Of a DNA stretch of 64,000 nucleotides, positions 36,523-45,774 are shown in pieces; position 1 is the first letter of the stretch; each line of letters starts with the position of its first letter. Position numbers and translations under genes: made by a program. A model generated the notes under the pieces. It saw nothing but the letters and a program-made list of their open reading frames with translations, was not told the origin of the DNA and did no database searches. The stretch lies in the NCBI RefSeq assembly GCF_014206875.1, contig NZ_JACIJO010000001.1, positions 992,001-1,056,000 on the forward strand, given 5' to 3'. This DNA comes from Algoriphagus iocasae (GTDB taxonomy: Bacteria > Bacteroidota > Bacteroidia > Cytophagales > Cyclobacteriaceae).

Positions 36523-37971
36523 CTATTTCTCCCACCAGACTTTGCTATTGATATTATCTCCGCCCATTCTACTAGCCGCAGCCTGATAATTTTCATTGTT
36601 GACTGCTTGCTCAGATTCAGGGTAAAGGTATCGGACAGGGTATTTGTCATCATTTAAATTGTCTGGACCCGGAGTCAAAGCTGGAATTCCTGTTCTTCGG
36701 ATGTTAAACCAAGCTTCATGACCATTGCTGATCAAGGATAGCCATTTTTGGGTCAGAATTTTGGTCAGATCGTCCGTTCTGTTCAAAGCAACATTAGGTC
36801 TTTCAAAATAACCGGCTGGAATAGTTGTGTCATAGTAGTCAAAACTCGCTGCAATTCCCTTTTCATAATAAGCCTTTGCATCTCCATTGATATAGCCTCT
36901 GGCTACGGCCTCTGCCAATGCAAATTGCAGCTCAGAATATTGCATAAATTGTCCATCGACACCATCTGGAACATCCCGGAAAATAGCCCCGAATAAGGAA
37001 ATATCATTCAAATTAATCCCTCTGCCATTGATCGTCTCTCTATTTAGACCATTCTGAAGTCCCTTGAATTCTGGATTTCCATCCGTTACGCTTTTTTGAG
37101 TGGGTTTGTAAAGAACTAGTTGCCTAGGATCGTCCCAAGCCTTAAGCACTGAATCAACTGTTAAAGTCATCCGATGTTCCTGATATAAACCTAATGCAGA
37201 CTGGGACATCGGCCATTGATTTGGAGCTGAGGACAAATAGGGAACCACTGCGTTATCTGCATTGCTAAGCATCAACTCATTTTCATCTACCAATGCCTGC
37301 AATTCCGAAAAGTCAGTCATCCGTTTTGAAATTCTAAGGATGTACCTTACTCTCAAAGAATTGGCAAACCTTCTCCATTTCTCCAGGTTGTTATTAAACA
37401 TCATGTCTCCCTGGATGCTGGTACCCGTTGTATTTAGCGTTGCGGCAGATTTTTTCAACAAGGCCAAAATTCCAATTTCAGGATCTAAATAAATTTTTTC
37501 CTGAGTATCGTATGCTGGATTGTAGACACCTGATTTGGCTGCCAATGCTTCGGAATAGGGCACATCACCCCACATATCTGTCAATTGGGAAAATAAATAG
37601 GCCTTCATAATATCTGCCACAGCATTATAGGCTTCATTGGTGGCAGGATTGGTCTGAATGGACTCTATGTCATTCAGCAGTCGATAAATCCCATTCCAAT
37701 ATTGGGCATTACTCCCCATTTCATACCGGTCAATTCTTTCAAATTCCACACTGGCAGCATATTGAGCCAAGTAATTAGCCAAGCGAAATCCCTGTGTGTA
37801 GGTGTTTTCATTGGCCGCTACAGAAATTACATTGGAAAGCAGGAATTGAGGCCCGATTGCTTCCGGAGAATTCGGATTGGTATTGATTTCCTCAAAACCT
37901 TCTGTACAGGAGAAAGTGAAAAATAGGGTAATTATTACCGCTGCTTTATTTATATGTTTGAGCTTTTTCAT
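36523..37971 (-). CDS. SusD/RagB-family nutrient-binding lipoprotein
   Basis: 482 residues with a lipobox (FFTFSC, Cys about 22) followed by TEGFEEINTNPNSPEA, typical of the SusD-like_2 branch. SusD proteins sit on the cell surface as lids over the SusC channel and capture oligomeric nutrients. The gene starts 2 bp after the susC stop codon, so the two form one unit. No glycoside hydrolase or regulator accompanies the pair, so the substrate is unknown; peptides are as likely as glycans for this branch. Confidence 0.94.
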   Translation of the reverse strand: MKKLKHINKAAVIITLFFTFSCTEGFEEINTNPNSPEAIGPQFLLSNVISVAANENTYTQGFRLANYLAQYAASVEFERIDRYEMGSNAQYWNGIYRLLNDIESIQTNPATNEAYNAVADIMKAYLFSQLTDMWGDVPYSEALAAKSGVYNPAYDTQEKIYLDPEIGILALLKKSAATLNTTGTSIQGDMMFNNNLEKWRRFANSLRVRYILRISKRMTDFSELQALVDENELMLSNADNAVVPYLSSAPNQWPMSQSALGLYQEHRMTLTVDSVLKAWDDPRQLVLYKPTQKSVTDGNPEFKGLQNGLNRETINGRGINLNDISLFGAIFRDVPDGVDGQFMQYSELQFALAEAVARGYINGDAKAYYEKGIAASFDYYDTTIPAGYFERPNVALNRTDDLTKILTQKWLSLISNGHEAWFNIRRTGIPALTPGPDNLNDDKYPVRYLYPESEQAVNNENYQAAASRMGGDNINSKVWWEK

Positions 37972-37973
37972 GA

Positions 37974-40900
37974 TTAAAATTCTGTTTTGATGCTGAAACC
38001 AAAGCTTCGGGTGGAAGGGTAGGACATGTCCTCAACCCCATAGGTAATGTTTCGGCCTTGTAAGGCATTTAGCTCGGGATCGAAATGAGGGTTTTCAGTA
38101 AATAGCAATAAGTTGCTTCCTACAAATCCCACCCGGACTTTTTGGAATCCGATCTGGCTGACCCAAGCCATAGGTAGGTCATAGTAAATACTCAATTGTC
38201 TCAATTTCAGGTAAGAAGCATCATATAATGCACTCGCCTCATTTCCCCGATCGTAGAAATTATTATAGTATGTACTGGCTGGGACAGAAGTCGTATTGGT
38301 TACATATTGTGGGTTTTCTGCCGTTCCCACATTCATGACTCCTTCTCCAATAACGCCTGTTTCGCGTCCTGCCAATGTTTCCTGCAAGACTCCAGATGTA
38401 CTTCCCAAAGCCTTGGTTCTTGACACGATCGTTCCTCCGCTTCTCCAATCAAACACAAATCCCAATTCAATTCCCTTGTATCTGAATTGGTTGGTCAATC
38501 CCATAAAGAAGTCAGGATTGTAGTTGCCTAGCAGTCTTAATTTTCCATCCTGAATCGGCAAACCATTTGCTCCAAAAATGGTCTGACCTTCAAATTCCTG
38601 GAATCCTGAACCGTACATGTCGCCGATTCTTCCTCCTTTTCTTGCGATGTAAAACACAGAATTGGATCCTCCGGAACCTGCAAATACGCTGGCTTCCCCG
38701 GTGACATATTGGTCTACTCCTTCTGGTAGTTCCGTCACCTCAGAAATATACTTGGTGAAATTCACTCCCAAATTCCAGCTGAAGTTTCTTTTCTCAATCA
38801 TCAGCGCTTTCAGGCTTGCTTCCAATCCTCTGGTTCTAACCTCGCCACCATTTTCGATGATGTTGCTGAAACCTGATGAAGTAGAAATTGGTCTGCCGAT
38901 TATCTGGTTGATACTGGTGTTTTGATACACAGATAGATCCGCGAGTAGGCGATCTTTCCAAAATCCCAGTTCCAGTCCAGCTTCCAAGGAATTCAATCTT
39001 TCCGGTCTTAGATCTGGATTGTTTAGCACAGTTCCGTTCGTAACCCGGGTGAAAGAGCCATAATTTTGATTGAACTGAAAAGTATTGTTCAGTTGATAAG
39101 GGTCTGTGTCATTTCCCACACTGGCCACATTAAAGCGAACAAGGGAGCTTGAAATTGGCTTTGGAAGTCTGATATCATCCGAAAATGCATAGCTCAACCC
39201 GCCAGAATAATAGGCAAAGGAATTATTCCCTTCTGGTAAAGTACTGCTCCAGTCATTTCTCAAAGTCAAATCAAGAAAGAGCGATGAGTTCAAGCTGATA
39301 TTACCAAAAGCATAAACTGAATTGATCCGCTTTTCGAAAATCTGACTGCTACCTCTCAAAGGAACTCTTGAATTTTCCAGCGTATAAATCCCTGGGAGCG
39401 CCAACTGATAGGCTTCGGTATAGGAATAGTTGATTTTTTGATCCAATCTATTCGCTCCCGCCGAAACGGAATAAGTGATTTTGGAATTCAATGCATCAGA
39501 GTAAGTCAGTAATATGTCCGAATTTCTCTCAGAGAACTTCACCTGATCTTCTCTATAACCACCGTAAATTCTTCTATTGGTACTAAATGCCCTTTTGAAT
39601 TTTCTAAGATCGCTGTAATTATCCAAGCCAGATCTAACACGAAGACTTAGCTTATCGCTGATATCATAGGTCAAGGCAAGGTTTCCCAAAATCCTGTTTT
39701 TATTGAAGCTATTGGTGTTTTCAAATAGTGTCAAATACGGATTGGTTAACCAGAGGTAATTGAAATCATAATGCTGAAGGCCTTCTTGCCCAGCCTGCCA
39801 ATAATCTCTCAAAGAAGCGATATTGGTCTGTCTTCCTGTCCAGTTAAATCCGTATTGCACATTTTCATAACCATAACCGAGATTCGGTCGGTTGCCACTT
39901 CTGGAATTGACATAGTTACTAAAAAGGTCAACCCGAAGCTTCTCTACCAATTGCTGGTTGATACTCAATGCAATTCCATCCCGTTTTAGGTCTGTATTTG
40001 GCAAGATACCCTCGTTTCGAAGATTGCTGTAAGAAAGTCGAGCTCCGCCGTTTTCATTTCCTGAACTGATAGCAATATTGTTCTGGGAAGTGATGCCGGT
40101 TCTATAAAAGTCGCGGACATTATCAGGTCGGGAAACCCAAGGTGTTGGAGTGATCGGTGTATAGGAACCATCAGGATTTGTTCTGCTGATAACGTCACCG
40201 CCTCTGACTGGATTTCCATTAATATCTACGGAAGGAGAGTCAAACTGAGCGATTAGCTGCCCTTGATCCAGTTTGGGGCCATAGCTGGAAATGCCACCGT
40301 CATTGACACCTGCACCGATTCCATTTTGAAATGAATAATTTCCATTTGAGCCGCCACCATAAACATTTTGATAATCCGGGAGTGTCAAAAGACCATCAAA
40401 AGTCAACAAACTACTGGTGCTAACTCCGATTCCCGGTTTCTTTTTTCCTTTTTTGGTAGTGATCAAAACCACTCCATTTGCTGCTCTTGCACCATAAAGA
40501 GCCGCAGAACCAGGGCCTTTGAGAATAGTCAGAGATTCGATGTCTTCAGGGTTAATATCTGCGGCTCCATTTCCGAAATCGACTTCCTGGATATTTGCCC
40601 CATCATTAAATAGGTCACTGGTAATTTGTTCATTGCTAATGGGAACCCCATCTACCACCACTAATGCTTGGTTATTTCCAGAAATGGAGTTTTCCCCTCT
40701 GATTATAATTCTAGAAGAAGATCCCACTCCGGAAGACCCATTGGTGATCTGCACCCCAGCCACTTGACCAGAAAGTGCATTGATTAGATTGGTTTGAGGA
40801 ACATCACTCAGCTCTCGTGTTCCAATGGTTGTTACAGCGGAAGAAAGAGATTGTTTTTCTCTGGTGATACCCAAGGCTGTAACTACAAATTCATCCAGGT

Positions 40901-41195
40901 TTTCCGTGGATTCTAACAGGGTGATAGAACCATTGAATTCACCGTTTTGAATGGCAACAGTAGTAGTTTCATATCCAATAAAACTGATTCGTAAGCTAAG
41001 GTCTCTGGAGGATGAACTGATCCTGAATTTACCTTCAGCATCTGAAATAGCTACGTTTTTGGTGCCAGTTTCTGCGATTGTCGCGCCTGGAATAGGCAAT
41101 CCATTTTTGTCTTTGATGCTTCCTTCGTACACATTGCTTTGTGCCAAGGCGGCAAAAGCAAGGAATAGAAACAGTACAGTGTATATAAATTTCAT
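37974..41195 (-). CDS. SusC/RagA-family TonB-linked outer-membrane transporter
   Basis: 1073 residues. A signal peptide (ending FAALAQ) is followed by a carboxypeptidase-D-like domain (about 22-95, VYEGSIKDKNGLPIPGATI), a TonB-dependent plug (about 115-235, including LSGQVAGVQITNGSSGVGSSS), and a large barrel ending in Phe (GFSIKTEF). This is the channel of a SusC-SusD complex driven by TonB. There is no extracytoplasmic sigma or anti-sigma pair upstream, so regulation is not by the usual trans-envelope route, at least from adjacent genes. Confidence 0.96.
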   Translation of the reverse strand: MKFIYTVLFLFLAFAALAQSNVYEGSIKDKNGLPIPGATIAETGTKNVAISDAEGKFRISSSSRDLSLRISFIGYETTTVAIQNGEFNGSITLLESTENLDEFVVTALGITREKQSLSSAVTTIGTRELSDVPQTNLINALSGQVAGVQITNGSSGVGSSSRIIIRGENSISGNNQALVVVDGVPISNEQITSDLFNDGANIQEVDFGNGAADINPEDIESLTILKGPGSAALYGARAANGVVLITTKKGKKKPGIGVSTSSLLTFDGLLTLPDYQNVYGGGSNGNYSFQNGIGAGVNDGGISSYGPKLDQGQLIAQFDSPSVDINGNPVRGGDVISRTNPDGSYTPITPTPWVSRPDNVRDFYRTGITSQNNIAISSGNENGGARLSYSNLRNEGILPNTDLKRDGIALSINQQLVEKLRVDLFSNYVNSRSGNRPNLGYGYENVQYGFNWTGRQTNIASLRDYWQAGQEGLQHYDFNYLWLTNPYLTLFENTNSFNKNRILGNLALTYDISDKLSLRVRSGLDNYSDLRKFKRAFSTNRRIYGGYREDQVKFSERNSDILLTYSDALNSKITYSVSAGANRLDQKINYSYTEAYQLALPGIYTLENSRVPLRGSSQIFEKRINSVYAFGNISLNSSLFLDLTLRNDWSSTLPEGNNSFAYYSGGLSYAFSDDIRLPKPISSSLVRFNVASVGNDTDPYQLNNTFQFNQNYGSFTRVTNGTVLNNPDLRPERLNSLEAGLELGFWKDRLLADLSVYQNTSINQIIGRPISTSSGFSNIIENGGEVRTRGLEASLKALMIEKRNFSWNLGVNFTKYISEVTELPEGVDQYVTGEASVFAGSGGSNSVFYIARKGGRIGDMYGSGFQEFEGQTIFGANGLPIQDGKLRLLGNYNPDFFMGLTNQFRYKGIELGFVFDWRSGGTIVSRTKALGSTSGVLQETLAGRETGVIGEGVMNVGTAENPQYVTNTTSVPASTYYNNFYDRGNEASALYDASYLKLRQLSIYYDLPMAWVSQIGFQKVRVGFVGSNLLLFTENPHFDPELNALQGRNITYGVEDMSYPSTRSFGFSIKTEF

Positions 41196-41302
41196 ATAAA
41201 GTTGGTCAAAATAAACCCTGTTGACTGGCCATATTGCAATGGAATTCCATCCGAAGCCGTCAATAAAGGGATTTGGTTTAGCAAAAGGTGTTGCTTGATT
41301 TA

Positions 41303-42007
41303 TTAGGGTAAAAGGGCAGGGGGAGCCCTAAGTGGATTGTCTTTGGTGGGAATTACTTCCCATAAAAAATTCTTTTCCTCTTGAATATATGCAAGTATTG
41401 AGCGCAACAAATGCGAAATGAATCGAAAGAAATCACCGGATTTCAGATCAGCTTTGAAGCGGGTCAAGGAATCGAAATCATCGATATCAATCAGGTATTC
41501 TAATTGGAAAACAGATCCCTCATTGGCTTGGAATAAGGACTTTATTGCCTGATGTAATTTATTGCTGTTCCACGGCAATTGGAAAAACGTTTCCTCTTCA
41601 AAGGAGGATTTGGAAAGCGCAATTAAATAGTTACCTCCATCCTCTGCTGGCCCTAGGATCGTCTGGGAGTTTTGAAGTTGTGTCTGTGCTTCCAGAATAT
41701 GGGAAGCTTCCAAGCCAGGAATATCATTTCCGACAGAAATGATTTGATCATAGCCTTGTTGGAATAAATCCGAAAATGCTTTAGCGTATCTCTCCCCAAA
41801 GGTTTTTCCTTCTTGGAGGTCATCAAAAATCCAGATTGCTTCCAGTCCAGATTCGCTGACGATTCTTTTGGTGTTTTCCTGAAGTCTTTCAAAAAGTGCC
41901 AGAGACTTTAGAAAATGCTCACTTCCAAAAACAGCCTTTTTTTCAGCCTGAATCCTCGGGCGGATGGCATAAACCATTAGAGCTGTATTGGAACTGGTTT
42001 GCTTCAT
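41303..42007 (-). CDS. DUF2064 domain protein (nucleotidyl/glycosyl transferase fold)
   Basis: 234 residues. The sequence shows the DUF2064 pattern: FGERYAKAFSDLFQQGYDQIISVGNDIPGL (~71-100) and ILGPAEDGGNYLIAL (~117-131), as in a GT-A-like fold of TIGR04282/CofC-related proteins. The activity is unproven. It is soluble, lies downstream of the nucleoside hydrolase on the same strand, and precedes susC by 107 bp, so it may or may not share regulation with them. Confidence 0.82.
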   Translation of the reverse strand: MKQTSSNTALMVYAIRPRIQAEKKAVFGSEHFLKSLALFERLQENTKRIVSESGLEAIWIFDDLQEGKTFGERYAKAFSDLFQQGYDQIISVGNDIPGLEASHILEAQTQLQNSQTILGPAEDGGNYLIALSKSSFEEETFFQLPWNSNKLHQAIKSLFQANEGSVFQLEYLIDIDDFDSLTRFKADLKSGDFFRFISHLLRSILAYIQEEKNFLWEVIPTKDNPLRAPPALLP

Positions 42008-42096
42008 TTAAAAGAGTTTGACCTGATTTTTACAGAAATTCAAATGTTCTGATACTTACGAACTGAATTAGTGTTTTGGCTTTAGAGTTTTTGAAA

Positions 42097-43143
42097 TTAT
42101 CGGATAAAACTGTTCACTAATTTTTGATGATAATCCGGTACGACATTGTAGCAGTATTTGATCGGGTAGCCTTCACCTTTATCGCAGATCAAATACTGCT
42201 TGAAGGTTTCCTTGTCATTTTCTTTGATAGTATCATCGATGTGTATTTCCAATCTGGCATTCAGAGGTTCGGAAATGATGTCCTCAGGATGAATCATGTA
42301 GTGACTGGCTAAAACATCGAATGGATTGAACCCATCCGCACCTTGACTGATCCACTGAGCCAACCAAGGTCTGGAATTTTCTGCCAACCATTGAGATCCT
42401 TTATCGGCTTTGGCCAAAGCATCTAAATCATCGCCTTTTACCCAAACCAGATTTGAAATTTCAAAAGGACATAAAGTTACGGGAACTTGATTTTCAAGCA
42501 TCAGTCGGAAGGCGTCATTATCAAGGTCAAAATTCAAATCCTTAGCCCGGTTTCCTTGGGTTCCTATCGCAAAATAATCGGTGTGCTTTCTACGACCTGC
42601 GACAAGTACGACTTCTTCGATTTGACTACTTAATTCTGGATAAAGCAATAATAAAAGCCCCACATTAGTGGCAGGACCTATAGCCATAATCCGCATTTTT
42701 TGTTCCCGAAGGGCAGCTGCCATGGCTTCCACAGCTTCATTGGTTTTTACTGACTGAAGATTGATTGCTTCTCCCGCACCTTTGTAAACAGGGATTTTTC
42801 CTCCGGCAAACATCTCATTCATGTAGTTACTTATCCGGTATGCGTCATCAATCCTGGTGTTTCCAAAAACCGCAGAGATCCCAACGATTTTTACTTTATC
42901 CGACTTCATAAGCTGAAGTACCGCATAGCCATCGTCTACATCCGAGAAACCAGGACGCGTATATCTTTTCATTCCAACCGCCAGATCTGTATCTATCCAA
43001 ATCGGTCTTTTTTCAATTGCCACTTCTGATTTGATGGATGTTTCAGGGCTCAAGAAATCATTACCTATAAAGTCTAAGATGTTTAGGTTGATGCCTGAAT
43101 ACAAAAAGCTGAAAAAGAGGACAATGGAAAATGTGAAATGCAT
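42097..43143 (-). CDS. Secreted nucleoside hydrolase (IUNH family)
   Basis: 348 residues with an N-terminal hydrophobic segment (FTFSIVLFFSFLYSG) that acts as signal peptide. The nucleoside hydrolase metal site is visible as IDTDLAVG plus FSDVDDGYAVLQLM, and IMAIGPATNVGLLLL matches the family. It hydrolyses N-glycosidic bonds of nucleosides, here probably in the periplasm, for base salvage. The sequence between DTD and DVDDG is longer than in the cytosolic RihA/B/C enzymes, where these are adjacent, so this is a divergent family member. Confidence 0.88.
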   Translation of the reverse strand: MHFTFSIVLFFSFLYSGINLNILDFIGNDFLSPETSIKSEVAIEKRPIWIDTDLAVGMKRYTRPGFSDVDDGYAVLQLMKSDKVKIVGISAVFGNTRIDDAYRISNYMNEMFAGGKIPVYKGAGEAINLQSVKTNEAVEAMAAALREQKMRIMAIGPATNVGLLLLLYPELSSQIEEVVLVAGRRKHTDYFAIGTQGNRAKDLNFDLDNDAFRLMLENQVPVTLCPFEISNLVWVKGDDLDALAKADKGSQWLAENSRPWLAQWISQGADGFNPFDVLASHYMIHPEDIISEPLNARLEIHIDDTIKENDKETFKQYLICDKGEGYPIKYCYNVVPDYHQKLVNSFIR

Positions 43144-43609
43144 AATGGGAAGAATTGATGAGTTATTTTATAAAAGGATGAATCTAGGAAAGGGCTGATT
43201 TCCTTCTCGATTTACGAATGTGGATAAGAATTGGATTTTGTCTTTCAAAATTAAGCAGGCAAATGTCAGCCACGGGACAAAACCTCTGTATTTACACTAA
43301 GGGTTAATTACTTTGATTGAATAAATTATTACTTGGTTTTAAGTAGGGTAATTTGGGTTATATAGAAATCGTTGATTTCAGGTAATTCTTGAATTACCTA
43401 GATAAGTACATAAAACTCAATTAGGTTTCTATTCAGCGAAAAAAATCTATTTGAAGCCCTCCACAGGAAAATACTTTTTTAGAATTCTGCCAATTAAAAT
43501 CAGCTTCTTTTCAAACAATTTTTGATGCTGTTGCTTTATCAAATGTAGTCTAAACACGCAGTTTTTTCTCAAGAAAATCTGGACACATTGAATACAATTT
43601 GAGAAGTAA
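43144..43609. other. Intergenic region between divergent genes, with a perfect palindrome
   Basis: 466 bp with no convincing gene. AGGTAATTC (43380-43388) and GAATTACCT (43391-43399) form a perfect 9-bp inverted repeat with a 2-bp spacer. No T run follows, so an operator or protein-binding site is more likely than a terminator. The photolyase-island genes start 210 bp downstream and the nucleoside hydrolase 237 bp upstream. Confidence 0.7.
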
Positions 43610-43873
43610 ATGACCGACAGAGACATAGATCGAATCATAGAAATGGCCTGGGAAGATCGGACTCCCTTCGAGGCCACCAAAAATCAATTTGGAATCTCGG
43701 AATCTGAAGTGATTCGCTTAATGCGAAAAGAACTAAAGGAAAGCTCCTTTAAAATGTGGCGGAAACGTGTCAATTCTGGCGTGAGCCAAAAGCATCTCAA
43801 GAAAAGAAGTGATGAAATCACCCGCTTTAAATGCAGCAGACAAAAAAGTATTTCCCTAAACAAGATTACCTAG
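43610..43873 (+). CDS. TIGR03643 family protein
   Basis: 87 residues. The core TDRDIDRIIEMAWEDRTPFEATKNQFGISESEVIRLMRKELKESSFKMWRKRV-type pattern identifies the TIGR03643 family: a helix-turn-helix-like small protein that in many bacteria sits next to photolyase or cryptochrome genes, as it does here. The 3' end overlaps the next gene by 43 bp, so they are translationally linked. Function unknown; a DNA-binding role is possible from the helical pattern. Confidence 0.88.
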   Translation: MTDRDIDRIIEMAWEDRTPFEATKNQFGISESEVIRLMRKELKESSFKMWRKRVNSGVSQKHLKKRSDEITRFKCSRQKSISLNKIT

Positions 43874-44970
43874 TGCATTCTTTTCCTACCGATTTATTTG
43901 CTATCGAAAAAAGGATTCAAACAATCAATCCTGTGAAATATGCTGCTTCCAGAAACTTTAAAGATGGGGCAGTGACAGGGCTATCCCCTTATATTTCCCG
44001 AGGAGTGATTTCTACCAAACAGGTTTTTCAGTATATCCAAACGCTCGATTTGCCTTGGCAATCCTGTGAAAAGTTGATTCAGGAATTAGCCTGGAGAGAT
44101 TATTGGCAGCAAGTATGGAAAGCGAAAAGCGATGGTGTTTTTCAGGATTTGAAAAATGAGCAAAAGCCCATTAACAATCATCAAATTCCAACTGCAGTAA
44201 TTCAAGGGAAAACAGGAATTGAGGTAGTGGATCAGGCCATTCTGGAGTTTTACCAAACTGGCTACATGCATAATCATATGCGGATGTATGTCGCCTCGAT
44301 CTGCTGTAATATCGCGGATTCACATTGGCTAAACCCTGCCAAATGGCTTTACAGTCATTTGCTGGATGGCGATCTGGCAAGTAATCATTTGAGTTGGCAA
44401 TGGGTGGCAGGGGCTTTTTCCAGCAAAAAGTATTTCGCCAATCAGGCGAACATCAATAAGTATTTCCAAAGCTCTCAACAAGGTACTTTTCTGGATGTGG
44501 AATACGAAGAATTTGATTCGATAGAAATCCCTGATTTGCTTCAGAAAACAGAGCCTTTTGCGGGAGGAACAATGCTTCCTAATTTCCAAAAGCCTCTTTT
44601 GGAAAGCTCAAAAAAGACCTTGATCTATAATTATTACAACCTGGATCCATACTGGTACAAAGGCGAAGAAATGCAACGCATTTTTCTGTTGGAACCATCC
44701 GTTTTCGAAAAATATCCTGTCTCTCAGAAGTGTTTAGAATTTGCTTTGGCGCTTTCAGAAAACATTAAAGGGATTCAGGTTTTAGTGGGAGAGTTTGAGG
44801 AGTTAAAGGGGCAGGTTGATCCCAATAATCTGATTTATAAAGAGCATCCTTTGAATCAACATTATGAAGGGAAAATGGAGTCCAGAGATTGGATAAGCAG
44901 TGTGGAGGGATATTTTCCATCCTTTTTTGCCTTTTGGAAAAAGGTTAAAAAAGAGATTGCAAGACAGTAA
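43831..44970 (+). CDS. Photolyase/cryptochrome FAD-binding domain protein
   Basis: 379 residues that align in pattern to the C-terminal FAD-binding half of photolyases: TGLSPYISRGVIS, ELAWRDYWQQ, GKTGIEVVDQAI, TGYMHNHMRMYVAS, and SNHLSWQWVAGAFS with the conserved Trp/Asn. The N-terminal antenna (alpha/beta) domain of normal photolyases (~130-200 residues) is absent. It could repair DNA without an antenna or sense light. It overlaps the TIGR03643 gene and is followed by a flavin reductase, which could supply reduced flavin. A real photolyase activity is not proven. Confidence 0.88.
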   Translation: MQQTKKYFPKQDYLVHSFPTDLFAIEKRIQTINPVKYAASRNFKDGAVTGLSPYISRGVISTKQVFQYIQTLDLPWQSCEKLIQELAWRDYWQQVWKAKSDGVFQDLKNEQKPINNHQIPTAVIQGKTGIEVVDQAILEFYQTGYMHNHMRMYVASICCNIADSHWLNPAKWLYSHLLDGDLASNHLSWQWVAGAFSSKKYFANQANINKYFQSSQQGTFLDVEYEEFDSIEIPDLLQKTEPFAGGTMLPNFQKPLLESSKKTLIYNYYNLDPYWYKGEEMQRIFLLEPSVFEKYPVSQKCLEFALALSENIKGIQVLVGEFEELKGQVDPNNLIYKEHPLNQHYEGKMESRDWISSVEGYFPSFFAFWKKVKKEIARQ

Positions 44971-45001
44971 AAGCTGCGATAACAGAATAAAAAGACAGAA
45001 T

Positions 45002-45631
45002 ATGAAATTTCAAAAAGAGGAAATAGATCAGCTGGAAAGGAAGTACCGATTGAATTTGATCAATTCGATTTCTGGGATTAAACCTGCGAATCTGATCGGG
45101 ACCAAATCTCTAGAAAATCAGGAAAATGTAGCCGTTTTTTCCTCTGTGGTTCATTTGGGATCTAATCCCGCTCAACTTGGTTTTATTATGAGACCACAGA
45201 TGGAAGTGCCTCGGGATACTTATCCAAATATCTTGGATACGGGATATTATACCATCAACCATATTTCAGAATCTTTTATCAAAAAGGCACACTTCACCTC
45301 AGCTAAACTGAAAAGAGGAGAGTCCGAATTTGATCGAATGAAACTCGGTTCTGAGTATATCGGAGATTTTTTCGCTCCATTTGTCAAAGAAAGTCAGGTG
45401 AAAATCGGAATGAAATATCAGGAAAGCTTACCCTTACCCAATGGCTGTTTTTTTGTAATTGGGTCGGTGGAGCTTTTGGTTTTTCCTGATCAGGCGATCA
45501 ATGAATTAGGTCAATTGGATTTGGAAGGATATGCTGGAGTAGGCATAGCCGGGCTCAACAGCTACTACGGTCTGCAAAAACTGGAGACTTTCCCCTATGT
45601 CAGAGAAGATGAAATACCTGAGTTTGAATGA
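45002..45631 (+). CDS. Flavin reductase family protein
   Basis: 209 residues from the ATG at 45002 (a longer frame overlapping the upstream gene lacks the family start). The FMN-binding fold of the flavin reductase / PNPOx-like family is seen in SISGIKPANLIGTKS, NVAVFSSVVHLGSNPAQLGFIMRP and the GYYTINHISESF segment. Reduced flavin could serve the two photolyase-type proteins nearby, which is inference from position. The stop overlaps the start of the DUF2256 gene (ATGA). Confidence 0.87.
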   Translation: MKFQKEEIDQLERKYRLNLINSISGIKPANLIGTKSLENQENVAVFSSVVHLGSNPAQLGFIMRPQMEVPRDTYPNILDTGYYTINHISESFIKKAHFTSAKLKRGESEFDRMKLGSEYIGDFFAPFVKESQVKIGMKYQESLPLPNGCFFVIGSVELLVFPDQAINELGQLDLEGYAGVGIAGLNSYYGLQKLETFPYVREDEIPEFE

Positions 45632-45774
45632 AAAAATCAGATCTGTCAAGTAAAATATGTGTAGTCTGTGACAGGCCATTTTCCTGGAGGAAAAAATGGG
45701 AGAAAAACTGGCCAGATGTAAAATATTGCAGCGAAAAATGCAGAAGAAATAAAACCAATGACAAAAGCAATTAA
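45628..45774 (+). CDS. DUF2256 small zinc-finger-like protein
   Basis: 48 residues. Two cysteine pairs, CVVC and CSEKC, with the conserved WRKKWEKNWPDVKYCSEKC pattern, identify DUF2256. It probably binds zinc. The ATG (45628-45630) overlaps the flavin reductase stop, and its last 17 bases overlap the start of the next photolyase gene, so all are translationally coupled. In many genomes DUF2256 sits next to the DPRP-type photolyase. Function unknown. Confidence 0.9.
   Translation: MKKSDLSSKICVVCDRPFSWRKKWEKNWPDVKYCSEKCRRNKTNDKSN

Noticed and set aside
36523..43143. A glycan utilisation locus built on the SusC/SusD pair
   Set aside because: No glycoside hydrolase, polysaccharide lyase or Sus-type regulator accompanies the pair; the fucosidase is almost 20 kb away.
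43447..43680. 77-codon minus-strand frame upstream of and overlapping the TIGR03643 gene
   Set aside because: It overlaps a recognisable family gene and has no features of its own.
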